Shown here one piece after another: positions 40,824 to 50,005 of a stretch of DNA of 51,539 nt; position 1 is the first letter of the stretch; the number at the start of each line of letters is the position of its first letter. The notes under the pieces are model-generated. The model had not been told where the DNA came from, made no database searches, and was given only the letters and a program-made list of their open reading frames with translations. Made by a program: the position numbers and the translations under genes. The DNA lies in NCBI GenBank assembly GCA_947450345.1, contig CANFVD010000006.1:1-51539 (forward strand). Direction: 5' to 3'. The stretch comes from Actinomycetota bacterium (GTDB lineage Bacteria > Actinomycetota > Actinomycetes > Actinomycetales > Microbacteriaceae).

Positions 40824-41600
40824 TTACGCCTCGGGGTCCTTGACGCTCTCGTCGACGATGCCCTTGGCAGCCAGCGCTGCGGCGCGCTCGTCCACGCGAC
40901 GACGGAAGTGAGCCTCTGCCTTCTCGGCCAGCTCGGGGGTTACGGGGTAGTTCTCAATGCGCGTCTTGCCGTGGTGCTTGGCAATGTAGGCATCGAGCTC
41001 GGGGCCGGACTCCCACGACGTGATGAGGCAGTAGCGGGGCTCGGTGCCCTGGTGCCAGACGGCGTGCCAGAAGCGCTGCGTGTCCACAATGAGCTGCGCA
41101 CCGGCGGGCAGCGGAATGCGTACCTCGGTGGACGGGTCAAAGCGGTCTTCGCGCAGGATCATCATCGAGTCGGGGTTGTCCGACAGGTTGAAGAATCCGC
41201 GAACAATCCAGCCGGTGCCATCAGGGTTCAACCGGTTGTTGTCGTCCTGATGCATGTTGTACAGGGCGTCACCGTATTCGTTGGGCTGAAGCTCAATCAC
41301 GCGGCAACGGCCGATGTTGGCTCCGGGCTCCTCGGCACGCTTCTTGAGGATGGGCGCAACATCAGTGTTGGCCTGAACCCAAACGCCGTCCTTGTCGGTG
41401 CGCGGCGGGGTGTGGTTCCAGAAGCCGTTGCACTCCATCTCACCAAACGCGCTGGCGAGGGGGGCGAAACGGGTAACGCCGGATGACTTCCAGTCGACAT
41501 ACTCGATGTCGAGCCATTCCTTGGGGTCTTTCGCTTGGTCGTACATGTCGAGAACCACGTATCCGGTCTCGTTCATGACGTCAATTTTTGTGTAACCCAT
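40824..41600 (-). CDS. Conserved-looking protein of unknown function; possible Fe(II)/2-oxoglutarate-type oxygenase
   Basis: MHQDDNNRL (HxD) ... LIVDTQRFWHAVWHQGTEPRYCLITSW (distal H and R) matches the spacing of a double-stranded beta-helix facial triad. Confidence 0.55.
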   Translation of the reverse strand: MGYTKIDVMNETGYVVLDMYDQAKDPKEWLDIEYVDWKSSGVTRFAPLASAFGEMECNGFWNHTPPRTDKDGVWVQANTDVAPILKKRAEEPGANIGRCRVIELQPNEYGDALYNMHQDDNNRLNPDGTGWIVRGFFNLSDNPDSMMILREDRFDPSTEVRIPLPAGAQLIVDTQRFWHAVWHQGTEPRYCLITSWESGPELDAYIAKHHGKTRIENYPVTPELAEKAEAHFRRRVDERAAALAAKGIVDESVKDPEA

Positions 41601-41693
41601 GATGATTCCTCTTTCTGTGGCAAAGCGAAGTTTTTACAGAGCCACGCGTGTCAGATTACCAGCGCGGTGGCGTGGCACCGGGAATGAATATGC

Positions 41694-42071
41694 TTAGCGG
41701 CCGAGGAGTAGCGCGGCCATCAGGCACAAGAAGATGACGCCGAAGACTGCGGGCGTGACGAACTTGACCACGTTGAACCACGGAGCGAGTGCAATGGCGC
41801 TGCGACTTGTTGCCGACGGCGTCTTGAGCGCGGCCAGGTCAGCGGCCACGGCCTGTGCTTCAGCCGCACTGGCAAACTGAACAAGCGCTCCGAGGATGCC
41901 GGAGGCGAGCAGGATTCCCAGCGCAGCCAGGCGCACCTCAATCGGAGCACCGCCAATGCCCAGCGGAAAAAGTGCCACGGTGACGATGAGCAGGAAGGTG
42001 GGAGCGATCTGGGAGAGCACGACGTGAAGGCGCGCTTTCTGCCAGAGCCCGAGGAGTTCGATTTCGGTCAT
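41694..42071 (-). CDS. Small membrane protein of unknown function
   Basis: MTEIELLGLWQKARLHVVLSQIAPTFLLIVTVALFPLGIGG...; three hydrophobic segments. Confidence 0.6.
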   Translation of the reverse strand: MTEIELLGLWQKARLHVVLSQIAPTFLLIVTVALFPLGIGGAPIEVRLAALGILLASGILGALVQFASAAEAQAVAADLAALKTPSATSRSAIALAPWFNVVKFVTPAVFGVIFLCLMAALLLGR

Positions 42072-42080
42072 GCGTAAAGA

Positions 42081-42629
42081 CTAAACCGCGCGAGCCGCGG
42101 GCGTGACGGTGGCGCTTCTGCCCGGGAGGGCGTACCCACCAAAGTTGTCGTTCGTCTCGTCGACGAGCATCTTGGCTGATACTTCGTGCCCGTCCCATTC
42201 GTATCCCGTGGTGGTGTGAGCATCCGACATCAGGGTCACGTCATAACCGCGCTCGAGTGCGGCGTGTGTGGTGTGGCGGATGCAGTTGTTGGTCTGCATG
42301 CCGCAAACGAGCAGCTGCCCCACGCCGAGGTCGCTCAGCACCGACTCAAGGTTGGTGGCTTCGAACGAGCTACGAAACTCTTTGCGCACGCGTGGTTCGT
42401 GGGCGAGCGGTGTGAGCTCATCCACGAGCTGCCATTCGGCCGAGTCAATGGGCATCTCCTCGTCGGAGTGCTGCACCCACACAACGGGGATTCCCCCGGC
42501 TCGCGCGCGATCCACGGCACTAGCGATCGTGGCGATGACCTCATCGCGGTGATAGGCGCCTTCGGCAACGCCCTCTTGGACATCGATCACGAGAAGGGCG
42601 GTCTTGTCTCGGCCTGTGAGTGTGCTCAT
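42081..42629 (-). CDS. Isochorismatase-family cysteine hydrolase
   Basis: KTALLVIDVQEGVAEGAYHRDEVIATI...VWVQHSDEEMP...LLVCGMQTNNCIRHTTHAALERGYDVTLMSDAHTT. Confidence 0.93.
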   Translation of the reverse strand: MSTLTGRDKTALLVIDVQEGVAEGAYHRDEVIATIASAVDRARAGGIPVVWVQHSDEEMPIDSAEWQLVDELTPLAHEPRVRKEFRSSFEATNLESVLSDLGVGQLLVCGMQTNNCIRHTTHAALERGYDVTLMSDAHTTTGYEWDGHEVSAKMLVDETNDNFGGYALPGRSATVTPAARAV

Positions 42630-42671
42630 GGAGCCATGTTAGCTGTGACAGCGAAACGGCCATGGCGACGA

Positions 42672-42693
42672 CTCAATTCAATAGCGTGTGATG
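42672..42693 (+). repeat. Left copy of 22-nt inverted repeat flanking ssrA
   Basis: CTCAATTCAATAGCGTGTGATG; 21/22 identical to the reverse complement of 43146..43167. Confidence 0.85.
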
Positions 42694-42717
42694 GCCAGCT
42701 GAGCGCATTGCTCGTTG

Positions 42718-43089
42718 TGGAGATGGGGGGAATTGAACCCCCGTCCACTGCTGTGATTGTGAGTCTTCTACGGGTGTAGCAAGTGAAAACGTTCTACTCG
42801 GCTCCGACCTTTGTCACTGGCACCTAAGTCGACGAGCCCAGCCCGAGTAAGTGTCCCGTGGAGCGCTCAGACGTCACGCCACGGCAAGTTCTCTTAATGA
42901 CGCCGAGAACGAAGGCGAGAACAGACCTTCATACCGACGGACTTCAGGCTCGTTGCTCTAGGCAGCGAGGGCGAAGTCGGCGCGCTTTGTATTGGCACCT
43001 ATAGTTTGCGGAGAGCGTTTACGAGATAGCTCCGCATCCTCGACCCGCTTCTCTCCCGCTCGCAGGCAATGTCGAAACCGATCATCCCC
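42718..43089 (-). ncRNA. ssrA: Transfer-messenger RNA (tmRNA), tag (A)ANTKRADFALAA
   Basis: 5' GGGGATGATCGGTTTCGACATTGCCTGC; internal tag ORF GCCAATACAAAGCGCGCCGACTTCGCCCTCGCTGCCTAG; 3' GGACGGGGGTTCAATTCCCCCCATCTCCA pairing with the 5' end. Confidence 0.95.
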
Positions 43090-43145
43090 ATGAGTGGCCC
43101 GGGCCGCTACTGCCCCAAGACAGGTCGCAACGCGGAGGCTGGTCA

Positions 43146-43167
43146 CATCACACGCTATTGAGTTGAG
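43146..43167 (-). repeat. Right copy of 22-nt inverted repeat flanking ssrA
   Basis: CATCACACGCTATTGAGTTGAG on + strand; reverse complement CTCAACTCAATAGCGTGTGATG. Confidence 0.85.
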
Positions 43168-43287
43168 AACCCGGCGAACCGGTCGTGCACAATTGACTGC
43201 GCTATCGAAGGATACAACGCGCACCTGACAATAAACATTCCGGCTGCCACAACGGGAGCAGGCCGGTGGCCGGGTGAGCGAAACGGG

Positions 43288-43764
43288 CTAGTCGCCCAGA
43301 TTGCGCCGAGCAGAGATGGCCCGATCAGCCTCGCGCTTGTCCTGACGCTCCCGAAGTGCCTGGCGCTTGTCGTAATCCTTCTTACCTTTGGCGAGCGCTA
43401 GCTCCACCTTGGCGCGACCGTCGGTGAAATAGAGCTTGAGCGGTACCAGTGTGTAACCGCCCTCCTTGATCTTCTGACCCAGCTTCACAATCTCCTGCTT
43501 GTGCATGAGGAGTTTGCGCTTGCGCCGCGGCGAGTGGTTGTTCCACGTGCCCTGCGTGTACTCGGGAATGTGAACGGCGTCGAGCCAGCACTCACCGTTT
43601 TCCACGAAGGCGTAGCCATCAACGAGGGATGCCCTGCCCGCGCGGAGCGACTTGACCTCGGTGCCGCTCAGCACCATGCCCGCCTCAAAGGTGTCTTCAA
43701 TGAGGTAGTCGTGGCGCGCCTTACGGTTGGTGGCCACCACTTTTTCGCCGCGTTCCTTTGGCAT
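43288..43764 (-). CDS. smpB: SsrA-binding protein
   Basis: [83 protein letters not shown]. Confidence 0.97.
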   Translation of the reverse strand: MPKERGEKVVATNRKARHDYLIEDTFEAGMVLSGTEVKSLRAGRASLVDGYAFVENGECWLDAVHIPEYTQGTWNNHSPRRKRKLLMHKQEIVKLGQKIKEGGYTLVPLKLYFTDGRAKVELALAKGKKDYDKRQALRERQDKREADRAISARRNLGD

Positions 43765-43829
43765 GGTGCATCACCTCCCGTTGTTCCCCTGCCGAGCCTG
43801 CGCTCAAAGCACCAGTCTACGGCTGGGCC

Positions 43830-44219
43830 TCAGACCAGAACGTTTCGGGCAAATCCTGGATACTGCTTCGCCAGGCGGGCATCCGTCGTCCACATCTCGC
43901 TGCAGTCGTGGCGCTGCGCCGCCGCAACGTGAAGGGCGTCTGGCATGCCCGTGCCTGAATCAGCGCGAAGCTGCGCCGCACGAACAAAGACGTCCTCTCC
44001 CAACGGGACGCGATCAAACTGTCCAAACAGGTGTTGGTAGTGATCGTGAAGTCGATAGTCCTTATCGCGCAAAGGCTTGACGAGGCACTCCATGACGACG
44101 AGAGGCGAGATGCAAAACAACTGATCTGCCGCGTCGGCGAGACGCTGACGAACCGCATTCCCCATGTCACCATCGAGCTCGGTGGAATAGATGAGCACCC
44201 CCGAGTCGAGGTAAATCAT
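43830..44219 (-). CDS. vapC: PIN-domain toxin (VapC-like)
   Basis: MIYLDSGVLIYSTELDG (PIN N-terminal D); MPDALHVAAAQRHDCSEMWTTDARLAKQYPGF. Confidence 0.87.
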   Translation of the reverse strand: MIYLDSGVLIYSTELDGDMGNAVRQRLADAADQLFCISPLVVMECLVKPLRDKDYRLHDHYQHLFGQFDRVPLGEDVFVRAAQLRADSGTGMPDALHVAAAQRHDCSEMWTTDARLAKQYPGFARNVLV

Positions 44220-44470
44220 GACCAGGCGTCGCGGTTCTCTTGCAATTGCGCCTCGATATCAAGCACCGTGCGGGCGCTGGCAACAGGAGCCGGGTTCTGC
44301 GTGAACCAGGTCGCCAGAGCGGATCCGGAGTTTGTCGTCGCTGTCTCAACCGGGACGAGGCGAACTGCGGGCTTGCCGCGATTAGCAATCACGACGTCCT
44401 CGCCGTCGACGGCAGCGGCCACAAGTCGCGACAGCGAGTTCTTGGCGTCGAGCATATTGACCGGCTTCAC
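44216..44470 (-). CDS. VapB-type (Phd/YefM-like) antitoxin
   Basis: MKPVNMLDAKNSLSRLVAAAVDGEDVVIANRGKPAVRLVP; start-stop overlap with toxin. Confidence 0.87.
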   Translation of the reverse strand: MKPVNMLDAKNSLSRLVAAAVDGEDVVIANRGKPAVRLVPVETATTNSGSALATWFTQNPAPVASARTVLDIEAQLQENRDAWS

Positions 44471-44480
44471 AAGGATTCCT

Positions 44481-44505
44481 ATCTGGCTAAGTTACCTAGC
44501 CAGAT
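44481..44505. promoter_or_regulatory. Perfect palindrome ATCTGGCTA-n7-TAGCCAGAT, probable VapBC operator
   Basis: 9-bp perfect arms 44481-44489 and 44497-44505, 10 nt upstream of the antitoxin start. Confidence 0.7.
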
Positions 44506-44569
44506 TATCACGCCCATCGCGCAGGTGTCGAATGGTCGCGACGCGACCACTCAGCCGGGGATGCGACTG

Positions 44570-45271
44570 CTAAGCGAGGATATTGACCGAGCGCGCGATC
44601 ACGAGTGCCAAGAGGATGAACCCACAGAGTGACTGAACACCCATGAGAATCTTGGCGCGCGCCGTCAGTGGCATCGTGTCGGTGGGCGAAAACGCTGTCA
44701 TGTTGGTGAGCGACATGTAGAGATAGTCGATGAAGCCAGGGCGCCAGTCGGCAAACTCCGACGACTGCGCCCTGACCTCAGCCACCGAGTCACCGTCGTC
44801 ATCCTGCACGAACTTGAAATCTGGACGCCCGAGCATGGCTCGCGGTTGGGTTCCGCGGCTCACCGGCCCGCCGCGATCCATCTCCCAGTAGACGAACGCG
44901 AAGCCCACGATGCTCGCCGCCCAGACCTGCAGTGCAGTGAGCAGGATGAGATATCCACCAGTGGAGCCCCGCACCAGTTCGACGATGAGCGAACCCATGT
45001 CGATGAGATTTGCCAAAACGAGCAGCACCGCCAGCAGAATCGACAACCATCGTGACCACGACGTCTCGCGACTCAGGCGATGTGGATTCAGCACAATCAG
45101 CGGAACGAACATCAAAACGGCAATGCCTATCAGTACAAGCCGCGGAACAAACTCGCCCGGCGTCAAACTGTAGAGCACCATCATCACTACGAGCGAAGCG
45201 AAGGCCGGCCACCGGGCTTCGGCCCGACGACTCATCTCGGTGGGTATGCCTCGTGCGCGATTGGTTGACAT
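44570..45271 (-). CDS. Multi-TM channel-like membrane protein (DUF1345 / two-TM ion-channel-like)
   Basis: Four to five TM segments and C-terminal DYLYMSLTNMTAFSPTDTMPLTARAKILMGVQSLCGFILLALVIARSVN pore-like region. Confidence 0.65.
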   Translation of the reverse strand: MSTNRARGIPTEMSRRAEARWPAFASLVVMMVLYSLTPGEFVPRLVLIGIAVLMFVPLIVLNPHRLSRETSWSRWLSILLAVLLVLANLIDMGSLIVELVRGSTGGYLILLTALQVWAASIVGFAFVYWEMDRGGPVSRGTQPRAMLGRPDFKFVQDDDGDSVAEVRAQSSEFADWRPGFIDYLYMSLTNMTAFSPTDTMPLTARAKILMGVQSLCGFILLALVIARSVNILA

Positions 45272-45277
45272 GGTCGA

Positions 45278-46192
45278 CTAAATCTTGAGGTAGCGGGTAA
45301 TCGCGAAGTTGGCAGACAGGGCGGCCAGCAGACAGCCCACCACGATCAGGATGGGTGCCACAACGAAGGCATCGCCCAAACCGACAAACGAGGTGAGAGG
45401 AACATTAACGGCCAGGTATCCGCGCACGAAGAACTGCACGATTCCTACGATTGCGCCAGCCGCGAGAACCGATCCGATGAACGCGGCAATCACACCCTCC
45501 AGGATGAACGGTGTTTGGATGAAGCCGTTAGACGCACCGACAAGGCGCATGATGCCCAACTCGCGTCGACGCGAGAAAGCGGAGAGCCGAATCGTGGTGG
45601 CAATGAGCAGAACCGCGGCAATGAGCATGAGACCCGCGATTCCGATGGCCGTGTAGCTGGCCGCGTTCAGCACCGAGAAAATCTGATCAAGGTAACTGCG
45701 CTGGTCGGTCACTGCCTCAACGCCCGGCTGAGAGCCCAGTGCCTCCACGAGCAGTGCGGACTGCGACGGGTCGGTGAGGTTGACCCAGTACGTCTCGTTC
45801 AACTGGTCTGCGGTGACATACTGCGCCACCGGATTGCCAGCAAACTGCTTCTGGAAGTTATCAAAGGCCTGCTGGTGGTCTTCGAAGTAGTACTTGTCAA
45901 TGAACGACGCCAGCGTTGATCCGTCGAGGTCAGCTTTCACGGCCGCCACCTGAGCCGGCGTGGCCGCTCCGTCGGGGCACGTGGTTTCAGCCGAAACGTC
46001 GGTGCACAGGTACACGGCAACCTGGGCCTTGTCGTACCAGAAGCTCTTCATCTGGCCGATCTGCATCTGCATGAGGATGGCCGTACCCACGAACGTGAGC
46101 GAAATGAACGTGACGAGAACCACAGAGACGACCATCGAGAAGTTGCGACGGAGTCCGTTGGCTACCTCACCCCAGACGAGTCCCACCCTCAT
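45278..46192 (-). CDS. ftsX: Cell division protein FtsX
   Basis: EVANGLRRNFSMVVSVVLVTFISLTFVG; IRLSAFSRRRELGIMRLVGASNGFIQTPFILEG. Confidence 0.95.
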   Translation of the reverse strand: MRVGLVWGEVANGLRRNFSMVVSVVLVTFISLTFVGTAILMQMQIGQMKSFWYDKAQVAVYLCTDVSAETTCPDGAATPAQVAAVKADLDGSTLASFIDKYYFEDHQQAFDNFQKQFAGNPVAQYVTADQLNETYWVNLTDPSQSALLVEALGSQPGVEAVTDQRSYLDQIFSVLNAASYTAIGIAGLMLIAAVLLIATTIRLSAFSRRRELGIMRLVGASNGFIQTPFILEGVIAAFIGSVLAAGAIVGIVQFFVRGYLAVNVPLTSFVGLGDAFVVAPILIVVGCLLAALSANFAITRYLKI

Positions 46193-47355
46193 GAGACCGG
46201 CCCGACGTCCTGGCCCTTTTCGGGCACAGCCTTGGCCCGGCTTCGCGCGGTCGACTTGGCCTGCGCCTTCAGTCGTTGCGTGGGGGTCATGTTGGCCATG
46301 TCCTCGGCCGAGGGGACGCCGGCGTTGTAGCGTGGGTCGTTCTCGGGGTCAATTCGTGGAACGGCCTGCGAATCGTTCAGGGCGAAGAGTTCACTGATGG
46401 CACTGAGGTCGTCGGTGTCGTCTGACGCTTGCACCGAGAACTGGCTGGGCAATTGGGGAACGGCGTCGAGGGTCATCTCTTCGATGCCGCTCGTGCCCTC
46501 GAGGTGGATGCGCGGCACAACGAGGTCAGTGGTCTCGATGATCGATTCAGCCGCTGCCACCGGGGGGCGGGCGATGGGGCCGGTCTTGGCTCGCGGGGCG
46601 CGACGCGTGAGACGCGCCACCTCGCCGGACGCGTTCACGGATGTTTCATCGCCGACGATGGGCATGGCGGCCGTGTAACCGTAACCGGCATCGCGTTCGT
46701 CACGGACGATGTGACCGGCCGAGAGCTCGATCACGCGCTTCTTCATGCGGTCCACAAAGTCGGCGGCGTGTGTGGCCATCACAATTGTGGTGCCGCCGGC
46801 GTTGATCGACTCGAGCAGCGACATGATTCCCGCGCTCGTCGCCGGGTCGAGGTTTCCCGTGGGCTCGTCGGCCAGAAGGAGAGCCGGCTTGTTGACAATG
46901 GCCCGGGCGATGGCCACGCGCTGTTGCTCTCCACCCGACAGCTCGTGCGGATACCGAGACGCCTTGCCCGCGAGGCCCACCATCTTGAGCACATCCGGGA
47001 CTGCGGACTGAATGAATCCCTTTGACTTGCCGATTACCTGGAGAGAAAAGGCGACGTTTTCGTGGACCGTCTTGTTGGGGAGCAGGCGAAAGTCTTGAAA
47101 GACCACGCCGAGGCTGCGGCGAAAGAACGGAATCTTGCGACTCGAGATGATGCCCAAGTTTTGACCGAGAACGTGAATGGTGCCGCGCGTGGGCTTTTCC
47201 TCTTTAATGATGAGTCGCAAGCACGACGACTTACCCGATCCCGAGGCTCCCACCAAGAACACAAACTCACCTCGAAGAATTTCGAAGCTTACGTTGTCGA
47301 GCGCCGGGCGCGTCGAGCCGCGGTACTGCTTGGTGACGTTGTCAAAACGAATCAT
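46189..47355 (-). CDS. ftsE: Cell division ATP-binding protein FtsE with ~160-aa C-terminal extension
   Basis: [13 protein letters not shown]...[14 protein letters not shown]...[35 protein letters not shown] continues past the canonical ABC domain to 388 aa. Confidence 0.95.
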   Translation of the reverse strand: MIRFDNVTKQYRGSTRPALDNVSFEILRGEFVFLVGASGSGKSSCLRLIIKEEKPTRGTIHVLGQNLGIISSRKIPFFRRSLGVVFQDFRLLPNKTVHENVAFSLQVIGKSKGFIQSAVPDVLKMVGLAGKASRYPHELSGGEQQRVAIARAIVNKPALLLADEPTGNLDPATSAGIMSLLESINAGGTTIVMATHAADFVDRMKKRVIELSAGHIVRDERDAGYGYTAAMPIVGDETSVNASGEVARLTRRAPRAKTGPIARPPVAAAESIIETTDLVVPRIHLEGTSGIEEMTLDAVPQLPSQFSVQASDDTDDLSAISELFALNDSQAVPRIDPENDPRYNAGVPSAEDMANMTPTQRLKAQAKSTARSRAKAVPEKGQDVGPVS

Positions 47356-47429
47356 GCTGTTCTCGAGCCTAGGCAGGGGACCTTGCGAAGGTGCCGAGCG
47401 ACACCCGCAAATTGGGTGTGTGCCTTCGC

Positions 47430-47600
47430 TGGCTGAGTGCCCACGCAGTGGGCGTGCATCGGTGGCTGAGTGCCCACGCAGTGGGCGTATCGAAGCCAAC
47501 GTGCGTCGCGGTTTCGATACGCGGCTTCGCCGCTACTCAACCAGCGACGGCGGCCTCGCCGCTACTCAACCAGCGACCCCGGCCTCGCCGCTACTTTTGC
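47430..47600. repeat. Cluster of REP-like units between ftsE and prfB
   Basis: Two GGCTGAGTGCCCACGCAGTGGGCG units (~47430, ~47464) and three inverted CGGCTTCGCCGCTACTCAACCAGCGAC / GGCCTCGCCGCTAC units (~47510-47595). Confidence 0.85.
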
Positions 47601-48691
47601 TTGCGCCAGCGGATGCCGGCAGCAATGAACCCGTCGAGGTCACCGTCGAACACGGCGCCGGGATTGTTCACCTCAAACTCGGTGCGCAGGTCTTTGACCA
47701 TTTGGTAGGGGGCGAGAACGTAGGAGCGCATCTGATCGCCCCAGCTGGCGGTGATGTTGCCGGCCAGCTCCTTCTTCTTAGCGTTCTCTTCTTCGCGCTG
47801 AATCAGGAGCAATCGCGAGGCCAAGACCCGCATGGCTGCCGCGCGATTTTGAATCTGGCTCTTCTCGTTCTGGCAACTCACCACGAGACCCGAAGGAAGG
47901 TGCGTGATGCGTACGGCCGAGTCGGTCGTGTTAACGCTCTGCCCGCCCGGGCCGCTCGATCGAAACACGTCGACGCGAATGTCGTTCTCGGGAATCTCGA
48001 TGGCTTCGGCCTCTGCCATGAGCGGCACTACCTCCACGGCAGCGAAGCTGGTCTGACGCTTGCCCGCCGAATTGAACGGGCTCATGCGCACGAGACGGTG
48101 GGTGCCGGCTTCAACGCTGAGCGTGCCAAACGCATAGGGCGCATCGACCTCGAACGTGGCCGACTTGATGCCCGCCTCTTCGGCGTAACTCGTATCGAGC
48201 ACCGAAACGCTGTAGCCGTGCTTCTCGGCCCAGCGCACATACATGCGGAAAAGCATTTCGGCAAAATCTGCGGCATCCACGCCGCCCGCGCCCGCGCGAA
48301 TCGTGATGACCGCAGGGAGAGCGTCGTATTCGCCATTGAGTAGCGTCTGAATCTCGAGGTCCCCCACCAGCTTTGTGACGTCCGCCAGTTCGGCGCGTGC
48401 CTCTGCGGCGGCGGCTTCGTCGCCCGCTTCGTTGGCCATCTCCACAAGCACCTCGACGTCATCGAGTCGACGCTCAATGTCGCTCACCTTGGCCAAATCT
48501 GCTTGGCGGTGTGAGAGGGCACTGGTCACGCGCTGAGCATTCTCAGTGTCATCCCACAGGTTGGCGGCTCCCGCCTGCTCGTTCAGCTGGGCAATCTCGG
48601 CCTCGAGTCGCTCAACACCTACGACGGATCGGATGTCGGCGAACGTTGATCGCAGTGCGCGAATCTCTTCCGAGAGGTCAATGTCGATCAT
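47591..48691 (-). CDS. prfB: Peptide chain release factor 2
   Basis: [60 protein letters not shown] (GGQ, RF2 context). Confidence 0.97.
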   Translation of the reverse strand: MIDIDLSEEIRALRSTFADIRSVVGVERLEAEIAQLNEQAGAANLWDDTENAQRVTSALSHRQADLAKVSDIERRLDDVEVLVEMANEAGDEAAAAEARAELADVTKLVGDLEIQTLLNGEYDALPAVITIRAGAGGVDAADFAEMLFRMYVRWAEKHGYSVSVLDTSYAEEAGIKSATFEVDAPYAFGTLSVEAGTHRLVRMSPFNSAGKRQTSFAAVEVVPLMAEAEAIEIPENDIRVDVFRSSGPGGQSVNTTDSAVRITHLPSGLVVSCQNEKSQIQNRAAAMRVLASRLLLIQREEENAKKKELAGNITASWGDQMRSYVLAPYQMVKDLRTEFEVNNPGAVFDGDLDGFIAAGIRWRKQK

Positions 48692-48742
48692 GGTATTTCC
48701 AGCCTACCGGCGACCCTGCGAGCGCGTAGGCTCGTCAACAGC

Positions 48743-50005
48743 ATGGCTACGTCGAGCAAAGGGTTCTCACTGCGCAAGGGCGCGTTGGCCATTTATCTGC
48801 CCACGTTCCTCTTCTCGGCAGCCGAATCCGCAATCATCCCGGTGATTCCTGCCGTGGCTCGTGACACAGGAGCGACGCTCGCGCTGGCGGGCTTGGTGGC
48901 CTCCATGCTGACGTTAGGAATTGTGCTCGGCGACATCCCGAGTGGATTACTCGTCTCGCGAATCGGCGAGCGCATGGCCATGCTGCTCTCCAGCATCCTT
49001 GCCCTGATGGGCGTCATTCTCGGACTCATTGCCCAGGATCCGTTCACCCTCGGGGTGGGCATCCTCTTGATTGGCCTCGCGACGGCGACTTTTGGCCTGG
49101 CTCGACATGCGCTGTTGACGACCTACGTTCCCTTGGCCTATCGCGCCCGCGCCCTATCGCTACTCGGTGGCATGTTTCGGGCGGGTGCCGTGGTGGGTCC
49201 CTTTGCCAGCGCCGGCATCATTGCCCTGACCGGTTCGCCACACTCGGCGTTCTGGTTCACGGGCCTGGGCACTTTGGGCACCATCGCCGCCGTCTATTTT
49301 CTGACCGATCCTGAGAAGGTCTTTGGTAAGCCCGCCCTGGTAACAGAACCCGACGGTCGCGTCGTGACTCGCGGTGAAGACGAGGTGGAACGTGAGACGC
49401 ACGGTCTCTTCCGCACCATCTGGACAAACCGCGCCGTACTGGGGCGCCTGGGTACAGCAAGTGGAATCACGGGCGCCCTGAGATCGAGCCGGACCGTGCT
49501 TCTCCCCCTGTGGGCACTGAGTATCGGCATGCACGATGCACAGATTTCTCTCGTGATGGGCATCTCTACCGCCATCGACTTCGCGTTGTTCTTCTCGAGT
49601 GGCCAAATCATGGATCGGTGGGGCCGAAGGTGGTCGGCGGTTCCCTCGATGGTCATCATGGCGATCTCGCCACTCATCCTGTGTTTCACCCACGACTTGA
49701 CCAACAACGTGATGTGGTTCATTGTCTGTGCCATGATTCTGTCCGTGGGCAACGGACTCGCTTCGGGGCTGATCCTCACGCTCGGTGCCGACATGGCTCC
49801 GCGCAAGAACCCCGCTCCCTTCCTCGGCGCCTACCGTTTTACCGTCGATGCCGGGTCGAGCCTCGCGCCGCTCGCCGTGACGGTCATCACCGCCGCGGCG
49901 ACAATCTCGGTCGCCGCGGGAGCACTGGGCGTGGTGGGTCTCGCAGGGGCGGGGATGATGTGGCGCTACATTCCCCGTTACGTGCCGTGGAAGCGCCGCA
50001 CCTAG
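48743..50005 (+). CDS. MFS transporter
   Basis: 12-TM-like; GDIPSGLLVSRIGERMAMLLSS; SSGQIMDRWGRRWSAVPSM. Confidence 0.9.
   Translation: MATSSKGFSLRKGALAIYLPTFLFSAAESAIIPVIPAVARDTGATLALAGLVASMLTLGIVLGDIPSGLLVSRIGERMAMLLSSILALMGVILGLIAQDPFTLGVGILLIGLATATFGLARHALLTTYVPLAYRARALSLLGGMFRAGAVVGPFASAGIIALTGSPHSAFWFTGLGTLGTIAAVYFLTDPEKVFGKPALVTEPDGRVVTRGEDEVERETHGLFRTIWTNRAVLGRLGTASGITGALRSSRTVLLPLWALSIGMHDAQISLVMGISTAIDFALFFSSGQIMDRWGRRWSAVPSMVIMAISPLILCFTHDLTNNVMWFIVCAMILSVGNGLASGLILTLGADMAPRKNPAPFLGAYRFTVDAGSSLAPLAVTVITAAATISVAAGALGVVGLAGAGMMWRYIPRYVPWKRRT

Noticed and set aside
42958-43224. 88-aa ORF containing ANTKRADFALAA
   Set aside because: This is the tmRNA tag reading frame, not a protein gene.
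47356-47499. N-terminal extension of FtsE (MASIRPLRGHSATDARPLRGHSASEG...)
   Set aside because: Translation of REP units; canonical start MIRFDN at 47355 is a better fit.
48600-48691. Programmed +1 frameshift in prfB
   Set aside because: The reading frame is continuous from [13 protein letters not shown]; no in-frame UGA or CUUUGA slip site seen.
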